Positions 24,856 through 33,863 of a DNA stretch of 64,000 nucleotides are shown in pieces. The translations under genes and the position numbers were made by a program. Source of the DNA: CAWCTD01 sp963798455 (lineage in GTDB: Bacteria > Acidobacteriota > Terriglobia > Bryobacterales > Bryobacteraceae). Position 1 is the stretch's first letter. Each line of letters begins with the position of its first letter. Below the pieces are notes generated by a model that saw only the letters and a program-made list of their open reading frames with translations, was not told the DNA's origin and did no database searches. Location of the stretch: positions 3,906,001 to 3,970,000 of the forward strand of contig CAWCTD010000003.1 of assembly GCA_963798455.1 (NCBI GenBank), in the 5' to 3' direction.

Positions 24856-25680
24856 ATGCCCCTCTATCATGTTGTCGTGCTTGCCGTGGTCCAGGGGATC
24901 ACGGAGTTCCTGCCTATCAGCAGCTCGGCGCACCTGGCGCTGGCGCCGTGGCTGCTTGGGTGGCCGGATCAGAGCCTGGTCTTCGACATCGCGTTGCACC
25001 TTGGGACCCTGGCCGCGGTCCTGATGTATTTTTGGCGCGATTGGACCCAGATCCTGGCGCAGGGTTTCGGAATGCGCTGGGGAAGCGACCAGGAACTCGA
25101 GCGGAATCCCAGGCTGCTCTGGCTGATGGCGGCGGCTACGGTCCCGGTCGGCGTCGCCGGGCTTCTCTTGGAAAGCTACGCGGAGAACGCGTGGCGCCAC
25201 AACCGCCTGCTAATCGGTGGAATGCTGATCGGAGTCGGCTTGCTCATGCTCGTCGGTGAGAGGATTGGCAGGCGATCGAAGGGCATCGACCGCGTAGGTT
25301 TATTCGACGCCGTGTTTATTGGCATCGCCCAGGCGTTTGCGGTTATCCCGGGCACCTCCCGAAGCGGCGCGACGATCACCGCCGGGCTGTTCAGGAACCT
25401 CAACCGGCCGGCGGCGGCGCGGTTTTCGTTCTTAATCGCGACACCAGCCATCGCGGCGGCCGCGGCCAAGGCGTTCTGGGACCTGCACAAGCAGGGTGGG
25501 GTGCCGGCCGACATGCGGCTTCCCTTTGCCGTCGGTATCGCGCTGAGCGGGCTCGTAGGGTGCGCGGTGATTGCCGGACTTCTCCGTTATCTGCGGAGTC
25601 ACACCCTGAATTTCTTTGTTTACTATCGGATTATTTTTGGCATAATGGTGATAGCTCTGGCCACAGTCTTCCGCTCCTGA
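24856..25680 (+). CDS. uppP: Undecaprenyl-diphosphate phosphatase
   Basis: 274 aa, polytopic. It dephosphorylates undecaprenyl pyrophosphate to recycle the lipid carrier for peptidoglycan and O-antigen. The family signatures are complete: VVQGITEFLPISSSAHL near residue 13-28 (Glu and Ser of the active site) and AVIPGTSRSGATITAGL near residue 159-175 (catalytic Arg). About eight hydrophobic helices. Length and motif spacing are normal for UppP (BacA). It is followed 5 bp later by ftsK, so both cell-envelope genes may be co-transcribed. Confidence 0.96.
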   Translation: MPLYHVVVLAVVQGITEFLPISSSAHLALAPWLLGWPDQSLVFDIALHLGTLAAVLMYFWRDWTQILAQGFGMRWGSDQELERNPRLLWLMAAATVPVGVAGLLLESYAENAWRHNRLLIGGMLIGVGLLMLVGERIGRRSKGIDRVGLFDAVFIGIAQAFAVIPGTSRSGATITAGLFRNLNRPAAARFSFLIATPAIAAAAAKAFWDLHKQGGVPADMRLPFAVGIALSGLVGCAVIAGLLRYLRSHTLNFFVYYRIIFGIMVIALATVFRS

Positions 25681-25685
25681 GCGGA

Positions 25686-28005
25686 ATGGAATTTTTATCG
25701 CCCACCTCTCGACCCCGGCTCAATGAAGCGACAGGTGTGATCCTGCTGTCCGCCGCTGCATTTCTATGGCTGTGTTTGCTCTCCTACCAGTGCCAGGATG
25801 CTTCCTGGAACACGGCCGCCGGTCCGGTGCGTCCTCACAACCTGGTCGGACCGCTGGGGGCGCGTCTGGCGGACCTCGGTTTGCAAGCCTTCGGGATGGC
25901 TGCGTTCGCATTCCCGGTGCTGCTGCTGCTGCTGGCCTGGAAGTGGATCCGGTCGGAGCCGCTGGAGGCGCCTGGGGTGAGGGTCTTCGGCAGCGCGCTG
26001 TTGATCTTGAGCACAGCCACGCTGGTGGCTCTCGTGCCCGGCTGGCGGATCTTCGGAGGAGCCATTCCTTCCGGCGGCCTTATCGGGACGCTCGCCGCCG
26101 AATACCTTCAGAGCGTGATGAATCTCGCGGGCACCGTGATTCTGGCATTGACCGGCCTGGTTCTGGCCGTTTATCTCGTTTCGACATTCAGCATCTACAA
26201 CCTGAAGCACTGGTTCAGCGGCCCGGTGCGGGCCTGGGCTTCCGTGCGGGAGCAGTGGGGCCTGTGGCGCGAGCGGAGGCGGCTGGGAAAGCAGGAAAAG
26301 GCGCCGTGCAAGCCGAAGCTGGTTCGCGCCGGGGCTCCGATCGGTGTACCGCGTGCTGTTCCTCCAGAGCCGGGTCCCGAGATCCCGATCCAGACCTTGG
26401 AAGACGCGCCGGCGCCACCGCGCCCTGAACCCGTCCCCGCGGAGTTCTGCGCACCTCCCGTTGATCCGGAACCGGCCGCTCCGGCCGAACCCGTGCGGGA
26501 GCGCCGTGCGGAGCACAAACAGCGCGAGTATCAGTTGCCTGCCACCGATCTGCTCAACGAATCCGCGGGCCGCAGCCCCTACGACGAACAGGAGCTGAAG
26601 GAGATCGCCGCGCGTGTCAAGTCGAAGTTCGAGGAGTTCAACGTTCTCGGCTCGGTGGTGCAGATCAACCCCGGCCCCGTGGTCACGACGTTCGAGTTCA
26701 AGCCGGAGGCGGGCATCAAATACAGCCGTATCACGACACTGAGCGAGGACCTGTGCCTGGGGCTACAGGCGGAGTCGATCCTGATCGAGCGCATCCCGGG
26801 CAAACCGACGGTGGGCATCGAGGTCCCCAACACCCGGCGCGAGCTGATCGGGCTGCGCCAGATTCTGGAGTCGGATGAATTCCAGAGCACCACGGCCAAG
26901 CTGCCCATCCCTCTGGGCAAAGACATCAGCGGGCGGATCAAGATCGCCGCCTTGGAGTCCATGCCGCACCTGTTGATCGCGGGGTCTACGGGCTCCGGCA
27001 AGAGCGTGCTGCTGAACTCGATGATCATGTCGATCCTGTTCCGTTCTTCCCCCGAGCAGGTGCGCATGATCCTGGTGGATCCGAAGCGATTGGAGCTGGG
27101 ATTGTACGAAGGAATCCCGCACCTGCTGACCCCGGTCATCACCGACCCCAAGAAAGCGACCAATGCATTGCGCAACGCCGTGCTGGAGATGGACCGCCGG
27201 CTGAGGTTGCTGGCATCGCAGGGCGTGCGCAACGTCGAGCAATACAACCGCAAGGTGCGGCAGGCGCAGTACGAGCCGCGCAACCTGTTCGAGGAGGAAG
27301 GCGACGCCGAGGAACCGGAGCCGCTGCCCTACATCGTGGTGTTCATCGACGAACTGGCCGACCTCATGATGCTGGAGCGAGGGAGCGTCGAAGAGTCGGT
27401 GACGCGGCTGGCGCAGATGGCGCGCGCGGTGGGCATCCACCTGGTGCTGGCCACGCAGCGGCCGAGCGTGGACGTGGTCACCGGCCTCATCAAGGCCAAC
27501 TTCCCGGCGCGCATCAGCTTCCGCGTGGCGACGCGGGTGGACTCGCGGACCATCCTGGACGTGATGGGCGCCGAGCACCTGCTGGGCAAGGGCGACATGC
27601 TGTTCCTGCCGCCGGGGTCGTCGCGGCTGATCCGCGTGCACGGTGCGCTGGTGACCGAGACCGAGATCAACCGGGTGGTGGACTGCTGGAAGGAGCAGGC
27701 CGCGCCCGAGTACGACGCGACCTACCTCGTGGCGCCGCCGTCCGAGGATGACGAGGCCGAACCTGGAGGAGTTCGAGGGCGAGCAGGATCCACTGTACGA
27801 AGAGGCGCTCCGCGTGGTGCTGGAAATGGGCAAGGCGTCCACCTCGACGTTGCAGCGGCGTCTGCGCCTGGGTTACGGCCGCGCGGCGCGCATTCTCGAC
27901 ATGATGCAGCGTGATGGCATCATCGGCCCGCCCGACGGCAGCAAGCCCCGCGAAGTCCTCAAGCGCCCCGACTGGCTGGAGGAAGTGGAGACGCAGCCGC
28001 GGTAG
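25686..28005 (+). CDS. ftsK: DNA translocase FtsK, +1 frameshift before the gamma domain
   Basis: Restored length is 772 aa. Four N-terminal transmembrane helices (to about residue 190), a Pro/Glu-rich linker, then the motor: Walker A GSTGSGKSVLLN near residue 436 and Walker B YIVVFIDELADLMM, followed by the MARAVGIHLVLATQRPSVDVVTG signature. The frame breaks at 27762-27763 (GAA C CTG GAG). The next frame continues LEEFEGEQDPLYEEALRVVLEMGKASTSTLQRRLRLGYGRAARILDMM, the winged-helix gamma domain that recognises KOPS. It pumps DNA at the septum. Gamma is needed for polarity, so the break is more likely a sequence error than a real loss. Confidence 0.92.
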
Positions 28006-28051
28006 GAGGGCGCCAGCGAAACCCAAACCGCGAGGGTGTGGCTGAGTGATC

Positions 28052-29074
28052 CTACTGGAATTCCCTTAGGATCGCGTCCACCTGTCCCGCCTGAACCAAT
28101 TCACTCAGGCGACCTTCTTCAATCCCCGCGATCCGTCCCAACAGGATTCTCGCGAAATACGCGTGGCCCGCCGTTCCCCACCTTGCCATCTCCAGGAGAG
28201 GCGCGAGAGCCTGCGAGCGCAGTTGGCCCAGGAGTGCCGGGTCTCGACTCTTGGTCAACGAGAGGAGGAGAAAACCAGCCTTGTTCCGATCGGTCCACAA
28301 ACCTGAACGCAGGAGATCGATGAACCTGTCCGCCGGAATCCGGCGACCCGCCTCCGGTTTCGCCTCGACGAGAACGGCCAATGCCCGTACCGCGTTGTTG
28401 CGGACGGCGCTGTCAGGGTCAAAGCTGGCATTGACTAAAGCGGCAACCTGTTCATCCGTCTGGCGAGCATAGCCGAGTGCGGTGGCGGCAATGGCGCGGT
28501 GCACAGGGTCGGAGGCAGAAGCGAGAACGCGGATTATCGATGGCCCGTTCTGCACGGCATACTCTCGAAGCGCCAGTTCGTTTGCCCGAAGTGCTGGGTC
28601 GGTCGAAAGAGTGTAGCCGTTTGAGTTGTCTGCGCCGGTTGCACCCTTTTCTACCGCATTGATCAGAGCGTTCTCCATTTCCTCATGCAGCTTCACGGGG
28701 TTCGGCGGCAGGCGAGCATGGCCAGTCGGGACCGGGTTGTACTTAACCCGACTGGCTGACTTTCCAGGCAGTCCGATGTAAACCAGCAGGTTCGCGCCCT
28801 CGTACGAGACGATGGCAATGTCCGTCGGGTCCTTGCTTGAGAGCCGCCTCACGACCTCTCTCCCCTCCCGCTTCCACTCATCACCCAACGCCTTTGATAT
28901 CGTCACGCCGTCACCTTCGTGAAAGGGCAGGGCGTTTCGGATGGAGGCGATGTCGAAACCTTCGTATCCGAAGAAATCGATATGCCGCAGGACGCTCTGT
29001 TGTCCGGACAAGATGGCGGCGAGGGCGAAGGTGAGCACCGCCATGACGCATACACGTCCAGCCGCGCGGGGCAT
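28052..29074 (-). CDS. Exported HEAT-repeat protein
   Basis: 340 aa from ATG 29074; a start 8 codons upstream is also open. A signal peptide (VCVMAVLTFALAAILSGQQ) is followed by VLRHIDFFGYEGFDIASIRNALPFHEGDGVTISK, which looks like a POTRA strand-helix unit. The C-terminal 160 residues form helical HEAT-type repeats (RAIAATALGYARQTDEQVAALVNASFDPDSAVRNNAVRALAVL). The function is unknown. It is convergent with ftsK (47-bp gap) and divergent from the toxin-antitoxin pair. Confidence 0.7.
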   Translation of the reverse strand: MPRAAGRVCVMAVLTFALAAILSGQQSVLRHIDFFGYEGFDIASIRNALPFHEGDGVTISKALGDEWKREGREVVRRLSSKDPTDIAIVSYEGANLLVYIGLPGKSASRVKYNPVPTGHARLPPNPVKLHEEMENALINAVEKGATGADNSNGYTLSTDPALRANELALREYAVQNGPSIIRVLASASDPVHRAIAATALGYARQTDEQVAALVNASFDPDSAVRNNAVRALAVLVEAKPEAGRRIPADRFIDLLRSGLWTDRNKAGFLLLSLTKSRDPALLGQLRSQALAPLLEMARWGTAGHAYFARILLGRIAGIEEGRLSELVQAGQVDAILREFQ

Positions 29075-29147
29075 GCCCCAATCGTATCGCCAGCCCACCT
29101 TGCAGCGAGGCGCCAGGACCGGCTGGAGGAAGTCAATGTACCGTGCA

Positions 29148-29196
29148 TTGACAGGCGAACCTCAGGTCCGATATTCTTTGGTAAGACTTGGTCTTA
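29148..29196 (+). promoter_or_regulatory. Promoter and inverted-repeat operator of the RHH/RelE pair
   Basis: TTGACA (29148-29153), 18-bp spacer, TATTCT (29172-29177). A 6-3-6 inverted repeat TAAGAC-TTG-GTCTTA follows at 29182-29196, covering the expected start of transcription and ending 15 bp before the antitoxin ATG. This is the usual site for RHH antitoxin autorepression. The binding is inferred. Confidence 0.65.
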
Positions 29197-29211
29197 ACAG
29201 GTATTACCCCC

Positions 29212-29508
29212 ATGAGAACGCGCCGGACTATGACTATTTCGCTCCCGCCGGGAATGCTAACGGAGGTCGAGGCGGCGAGCAAGGCGGAACACCGCACGCA
29301 CTCGGAGCTCGTTCGGGAGGCCCTGCGTTTCTACCTCTTCCGCAGGTATCCCACCGTCACCGGCACGGTAGCCGAACTCGCAGCCATCGCTCGCGGTCGC
29401 GCGGAGATCCGGAAAGGGAAATACTTGACCCTGGACCAACTCGCCCATGACCTGGAATCTGCGAATCGCAAGACGCGCCGCCAAGGAACTCGCAAAGCTT
29501 CCCGATAG
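29212..29508 (+). CDS. CopG/RHH-family antitoxin
   Basis: 98 aa from ATG 29212. The N-terminal MTISLPPGMLTEVEAASKAEHRTHSELVREALRFYLFRR is a complete RHH DNA-binding unit: beta-strand TISLP, then two helices around RTHSELVREAL. The C-terminal 55 residues (VAELAAIARGRAEIRKGKYLTLDQLAHDL) are the toxin-neutralising tail common to RelB/ParD-type partners. The toxin ORF overlaps it by 62 bp, so they are coupled. It represses its own promoter through the inverted repeat upstream, by analogy with the family. Confidence 0.85.
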   Translation: MRTRRTMTISLPPGMLTEVEAASKAEHRTHSELVREALRFYLFRRYPTVTGTVAELAAIARGRAEIRKGKYLTLDQLAHDLESANRKTRRQGTRKASR

Positions 29509-29704
29509 AGACCAGCGCCGGATCATTGCCGCGCTGAGATCCATGCGTGTCAATCCGTTCCAGGGTGACATTGGGCGGCTGGTCTCTGAACGAACCGCCT
29601 GGCGCCGGCGCGTGAGCAGCTATCGCATCTTCTTCGATCTTGACCTTGAGGATCATGTGATAGACGTTGTTGAGATCAGTCGCCGGACATCGATCACCTA
29701 CTGA
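29447..29704 (+). CDS. RelE/ParE-family toxin
   Basis: 85 aa. NLRIARRAAKELAKLPDRDQRRIIAALRSM is the typical first strand and two helices of the RelE/ParE fold. WRRRVSSYRIFFDLDLEDHVIDVVEISRRTSITY matches the core R-x-g-xYRi-f...v.i..i..R strands. RelE members cut mRNA on the ribosome; ParE members poison gyrase. The sequence alone does not separate them, but the basic WRRRV and RR near the C-terminus suit RelE. The ATG lies inside the antitoxin gene. Confidence 0.85.
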   Translation: MTWNLRIARRAAKELAKLPDRDQRRIIAALRSMRVNPFQGDIGRLVSERTAWRRRVSSYRIFFDLDLEDHVIDVVEISRRTSITY

Positions 29705-29748
29705 AGCTGAACACCAAGCGTAGCCGCCCACCGTCCCGAAGCGTGCCC

Positions 29749-31284
29749 TTACAGCTCGAACTGGATGCCCTGCGAGAGGGGCAAGTCAGGGGACCAGTTC
29801 ACGGTCACGGTCTGGCGGCGCATGTACTGCTTCCAGGCATCGCTGCCAGCCTCGCGGCCGCCTCCTGTCTCCTTTTCTCCGCCGAAGGCCCCACCGATTT
29901 CTGCGCCGCTGGTCCCGACATTGATGCTGGCGATGCCGCAATCGCTGCCGCGCGCACTCAGAAAGGTCTCAGCGGAGATCAGGCTGGTGGTGAACATCGC
30001 CGAGGAAAGTCCCTGTGGAACGTCGTTGTGCCAGCGGATCGCCTGTTCCAGGGCGTCGAACTCCACCAGGTAGAGAATGGGGGCGAACGTCTCCTCCAGA
30101 AGGATCGGCATTTCCGGGCGGGCGCGGACGATGGCCGGCTCCACCCAGCATCCGCCGGGCCGCTCAAGCGGCTTTCCGCCATACAGGACCTCGCCGCCCT
30201 GGCCACGGATCCGCTCCAGAGCCTGCATCATTCCCGCGACGGCTTGCCGGTTGATCAGCGGCCCCATCAGTGTCGATTCCTCGAGTGGATCTCCGATCCG
30301 GACCTGGCGGTACGCAGCCAGCAACTTGTCGGTGAGGGCTGGGGCGATCCCCGTCTGTAGGAAGAGCCGGCGAATCGTGGTGCACCGCTGGCCGGCGGTC
30401 CCAATGGCGCCGAACAGCACGGCCCGCAACGTCAGGTCAAGATCGGCGTCGTTCATGACGACGACGCCGTTGTTGCCGCCCAGTTCGAGAAGGGTCCGGC
30501 CAAGACGGCGGCTGACCGACTCCGCCACATGGCGCCCCATCCCGCAGGAACCCGTTGCACTGATAAGCGGCACCCGACGGTCGCCGAGCAGCCTGTCTCC
30601 GACCGTGGGTATGTCGCCTATCACAAGGTTCAAGACGGATTTCCAGCCATGACGCTCCAGCACCCGGCTGCAAATCTTCTGGACTGCGACAGATGTGAGC
30701 GGCGTCTCCGGGGAGGGTTTCCAGACGACGGTGTTACCACAGACCGCGGCGATTAAGGCGTTCCACGCCCAGACGGCGACTGGGAAGTTGAAGGCGGTGA
30801 TCACACCGACGACGCCGAGGGGATGCCACTGCTCATACATGCGGTGTGCGGGCCGCTCGCTTTGCATGGTGAACCCGTGAAGTTGGCGAGAGAGACCGAC
30901 GGCGAAGTCCGCCATGTCGATCATCTCCTGCACCTCTCCCCGGCCCTCGGCAAGGATCTTGCCCGTCTCGATGGTGACGAGGGCGCCCAGGGCGTCCTTG
31001 GCGCGCCGCAGCTCATCGCCAATGTCGCGTACGATCTGGCCGCGCTTGGGCGCGGGAAGCATGCGCCATTCGAGGAAAGTCTCCGAGGCGCGGCGCACGA
31101 CCTCTTCATAGTCAGCGGGTCCGGCCATCCGAACTCGGGCGATCCAAGAGCCGTCGGCGGGGTTGAGCGAGGCCAGTTCCTCACCGGAGGGGGCGGCTAT
31201 CCACTCGCCCCCGCATGAGCCTGAGTTGACGGGATCGATCTCAAGCCGCTGAAGCACCTCGCGCACAGTTGGGCGAAGCGGCAT
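29749..31284 (-). CDS. ALDH7-family aldehyde dehydrogenase (aminoadipate-semialdehyde type)
   Basis: 511 aa. NAD-dependent dehydrogenase, probably L-2-aminoadipate 6-semialdehyde (piperideine-6-carboxylate) dehydrogenase in lysine breakdown. ALDH7 hallmarks: MQSERPAHRMYEQWHPLGVVGVITAFNFPVAVW, catalytic Glu in LLELGGNNG, catalytic Cys in GTAGQRCTTIRRLF, and the C-terminus GGEKETGGGREAGSDAWKQYMRR. Length is normal. No other lysine gene is adjacent; the antitoxin/toxin pair is convergent with it. Confidence 0.9.
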   Translation of the reverse strand: MPLRPTVREVLQRLEIDPVNSGSCGGEWIAAPSGEELASLNPADGSWIARVRMAGPADYEEVVRRASETFLEWRMLPAPKRGQIVRDIGDELRRAKDALGALVTIETGKILAEGRGEVQEMIDMADFAVGLSRQLHGFTMQSERPAHRMYEQWHPLGVVGVITAFNFPVAVWAWNALIAAVCGNTVVWKPSPETPLTSVAVQKICSRVLERHGWKSVLNLVIGDIPTVGDRLLGDRRVPLISATGSCGMGRHVAESVSRRLGRTLLELGGNNGVVVMNDADLDLTLRAVLFGAIGTAGQRCTTIRRLFLQTGIAPALTDKLLAAYRQVRIGDPLEESTLMGPLINRQAVAGMMQALERIRGQGGEVLYGGKPLERPGGCWVEPAIVRARPEMPILLEETFAPILYLVEFDALEQAIRWHNDVPQGLSSAMFTTSLISAETFLSARGSDCGIASINVGTSGAEIGGAFGGEKETGGGREAGSDAWKQYMRRQTVTVNWSPDLPLSQGIQFEL

Positions 31285-31347
31285 ATGGCTATCCTCCCAG
31301 GAAAGGCTACCGAAATAATAGCATCGCCGCGAGGGCTCCGTGTCGCC

Positions 31348-31510
31348 TCAGCATGGCTCGAAGTAGCGGATGGCGCTCTGGCGCAAGGCGTCGGCATGCA
31401 GGCGCAGCACGCGTCCACCCGGGATGCCGGCCGGGTCGATGACACGCACGGCCTTGGCCCAGGCCGCTTCCTCCGGGATGAGTCTGGCGAGGCGGTTGGG
31501 CGCCTCGTGC
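31348..31510 (-). pseudogene. Truncated 3' copy of the PEP/pyruvate-binding gene
   Basis: The minus strand encodes APNRLARLIPEEAAWAKAVRVIDPAGIPGGRVLRLHADALRQSAIRYFEPC, a near copy of the last 50 residues of the gene ending at 37200. No upstream part of that gene is present. 31359-31504 aligns without gaps to 37211-37356 with 6 differences in 146 bp; the last 75 or so bases are identical. Confidence 0.85.
31359..31504 (-). repeat. 146-bp direct repeat, copy 1 (left end of island)
   Basis: About 96% identical to 37211-37356 and in the same orientation; the distance between copies is 5,852 bp. The six differences all fall in the first 70 bp. It marks the left boundary of the defence-like island. 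Confidence 0.85.
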
Positions 31511-31611
31511 TGGCGAAGGCCCGCACCTTGTGGTACCCCCTCGACGCCCGGACGGGGAAGCCGACGGCGGTGAGCGCCGAGGTCCGAGAGCGGTTTTCGA
31601 CGCCGGTTTAG
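31505..31611 (+). pseudogene. 3' fragment of an acyl-CoA thioesterase-like gene
   Basis: In the + frame directly after the repeat junction the sequence reads LAKARTLWYPLDARTGKPTAVSAEVRERF then stop. This fits the C-terminal strand and tail of 4-hydroxybenzoyl-CoA/YbgC-type thioesterases (a-x-a-x-T-x-W-x-x-x-D-x-xTGrP-x-x-i). No start or hotdog core is present, because the sequence before base 31505 is the PEP-gene copy on the other strand. Confidence 0.45.
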
Positions 31612-32226
31612 CGCACTCAAGTAATTGATTCCCAATAGGTTAGGTGCGAATTGGCTTCGTTCGGCAAAATTGTGTTTTGCGCCGGGCGCGAGGGGTAAAG
31701 CGGAGCGGGGATATTCGGTTTTCAGAGAGCAGGCGAGGGGTAGCCGGGAGCCATCCTCGCACCAGCATTAGCACGGGGGGGCGCGGCCGGGGACGGTGTG
31801 GGGGCGCAAGTAGGCCGTGGGGAAAGAGATATTCTGCGCAGGGGATGTGACCCGCCCCGGCCCCAGGCGAATGAGTGACGCGGTGGGGGGACGAGGGGGG
31901 GCCAAGACTGTGTGATGGGCGAACCGCCCAGAGGCGGAGTTCTGGCCCGCGTCGACTGGTTGCACATCCGCGGGTCGGGCGTTTCCCGACCAGTTGAGGT
32001 GACGGGAACTTTACGGGGTCCATTCTGGTGCCAAGTGTCAAGCTGGCGAAGATCAGGGGCCCTTCCGAGCTGATTCGCACGGCGTTCCCTTACATGGTGA
32101 CGCCTCGTCAGAGTGACCTCGTCTAAAGGCGGAGTGCCTGCCGGCTCCGAGGGAAAGCCCACATCCGCTGAATTCCCCGTTTCGTCGACCGTGTAGACGA
32201 CGCCTGTCAGTACTCAAACTGCCTCG
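31612..32226. other. Unassigned 0.6-kb stretch
   Basis: Several overlapping open frames cross this stretch on the minus strand (for example 31722-32162), but their translations are rich in Pro, Arg and Ser and match nothing I know. I looked for group II intron domain V, tRNA and transposase signals and saw none. It is GC-rich with runs of G/C. I regard it as non-coding or degraded. Confidence 0.4.
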
Positions 32227-32697
32227 TCAATACTTCCAACCCTCGCGGCTCATCAGGCCCTGAAGTGTCGTGCACCCCACCTCAAAGTGCCTGCAAACCG
32301 TTGGGATACGCACGTTGTTCGGCTTCTCCAATTCCTCGGTGACCACGAACCCGCCACGCACGGCCGCGCTAGCTATGACCCATGGATCAGCAACGGGTGA
32401 CCCCTCCAGGATACTCCTCCGCTTCACAAGCGACTGAAAAGCATCGACAGAGAAAATCTTTGCGACGAAATCCATCTCGTCTGTCGACGGGGTCTGAAAC
32501 ATTCCCTTTCTGGACGCGAGCCAATCTATCAGGTGTGGACGCGCCTTCTTGTTGTCAAGTTCCTTCCATACCTCTGAGACTGACACCAGCCGGCCTCCGT
32601 CCACCAGAGCATTGAGGTCCACCCAAAATGAGGAGAACCTATCGGGGAAGTAGTGCCCAAGCACGACAAAGGAACTCGTGTCCATCACGTATACCAT
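32227..32697 (-). CDS. DUF4411 PIN-like protein
   Basis: 156 aa. The N-terminus VYVMDTSSFVVLGHYFPDRF has the first PIN acidic residue (D in MDTSS). SEVWKELDNK gives the second and VADPWVIASA the third, as in DUF4411 PIN-domain ribonucleases. The gene directly upstream, XRE-ImmA, is the usual partner. The TAG stop of that gene overlaps a GTG (32703) that is an alternative start; I prefer the ATG at 32697. It is likely the toxin or effector of a two-gene module. Confidence 0.78.
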   Translation of the reverse strand: MVYVMDTSSFVVLGHYFPDRFSSFWVDLNALVDGGRLVSVSEVWKELDNKKARPHLIDWLASRKGMFQTPSTDEMDFVAKIFSVDAFQSLVKRRSILEGSPVADPWVIASAAVRGGFVVTEELEKPNNVRIPTVCRHFEVGCTTLQGLMSREGWKY

Positions 32698-32702
32698 TGT
32701 CA

Positions 32703-33863
32703 CTACTCGCCCGCCACCACGAAGTCCTCGAGTCGGGACACGTGTCGAGCCTTGACACGCAAGTGTCCGGCCAGTTGCTCAAGACTCACATTGCCGAGGT
32801 AGTACTGCTTGAAAGCGAGGCGGAGATAAGTCTGGCCGAGGTACGTTGCATGTGTAGCGTAATAGTTTCCACCCGACTGGCCCTCCCGCGACTTTATATA
32901 TTCGCGATTCCATTGCTCAGTTTTCTTCGCATAGGTGGTCTGGCTAATCAAGGTACGATCCAGGAGACGTCGCAGAATGACTTCGCGGCTGACATTGTAG
33001 CGCCGGGCCTGCGAGGACACGAAAGCGTCAAGGTCGCTTTTGCCAAGTTCTTTCCACGGGAATGTCGAGCCAGGCACCAGAAATTCAGCGGCAAGGCGAT
33101 TGCACTCAACCTCAGTAGTGTGCGCAGGCCCCGACAGCCTATCGAGGTACCGCGTATCCTGCTTCGTGATGCCGCTAACTGAGTACAGCAAGTGCGCGAC
33201 TTCGTGGAACAAAGTAAACACTTGTCGCGAATGCGCCGTGCTATTGTTGACCACGATCAGGGGAAAGGCATCGTCATAAAGGCAGAAGCCGAAAATGTCA
33301 TCCTGTTTGAACGACCGTTTGAACACCAAGACGCCCGCACCCTCCACCACGTCGCGCCAGCGCTTAAAAGCATCTTCAGCATTCCGCCAGGATGACTGAT
33401 CGTGAATGGACACGCCGAGGTACGAACGTAGCCGACCTGCCAGATCTTCGACGGTCTGATCCGTTGTTGTTCGGACATCTCGTGTGATAAGAGTGGCTGC
33501 TGGGTTCTTGCCTCCCGACAGCTCCCGGACGGAGTCTTGAAATGCTAGCGCTTCGCGGAGTGCGTAACGGGTGTCCGTGGCAAGCATGTCAAGCTCGGCC
33601 TGCGGGAGCGTTCTAAACTGCGTGCGAGGGTCTTCTTCGTCTGGCGGACTCGGGAAAAAGAAGATTGCCAGCGGGCGCTTATAGAGTCGTTCTGCCAGTT
33701 GCTCGAGCTGGCGAAATGTCGGGGCGTCTTCGCCCGTCTCCCAGTTCGCAATGACCTGCTGCGGTTTCACCAAGCGTGCCGCCACCGCGGCCACCGACAG
33801 GCCCGCCCGCTCTCTGGCCCAGCGAAGGACTCCAGGGTTGACGGCTCTAGCTCGGTCGGGCAT
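32703..33863 (-). CDS. XRE-type HTH / ImmA-IrrE metallopeptidase regulator
   Basis: 386 aa. Residues about 10-65 form an XRE HTH (LRWARERAGLSVAAVAARLVKPQQVIANWETGEDAPTFRQLEQLAERL). Residues about 150-290 hold the ImmA/IrrE zinc peptidase: FTLFHEVAHLLY (HExxH) and VECNRLAAEFLVPG (third ligand region). Such proteins repress a promoter and are released by self- or partner cleavage, often in mobile elements or TA modules. It precedes and overlaps the DUF4411 gene, so both are one operon. Confidence 0.88.
   Translation of the reverse strand: MPDRARAVNPGVLRWARERAGLSVAAVAARLVKPQQVIANWETGEDAPTFRQLEQLAERLYKRPLAIFFFPSPPDEEDPRTQFRTLPQAELDMLATDTRYALREALAFQDSVRELSGGKNPAATLITRDVRTTTDQTVEDLAGRLRSYLGVSIHDQSSWRNAEDAFKRWRDVVEGAGVLVFKRSFKQDDIFGFCLYDDAFPLIVVNNSTAHSRQVFTLFHEVAHLLYSVSGITKQDTRYLDRLSGPAHTTEVECNRLAAEFLVPGSTFPWKELGKSDLDAFVSSQARRYNVSREVILRRLLDRTLISQTTYAKKTEQWNREYIKSREGQSGGNYYATHATYLGQTYLRLAFKQYYLGNVSLEQLAGHLRVKARHVSRLEDFVVAGE

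Noticed and set aside
31640..32162. Two overlapping 146-aa minus-strand frames, considered as a group II intron or transposon remnant
   Set aside because: No domain V, reverse transcriptase or transposase sequence; Pro/Arg-rich translations only.
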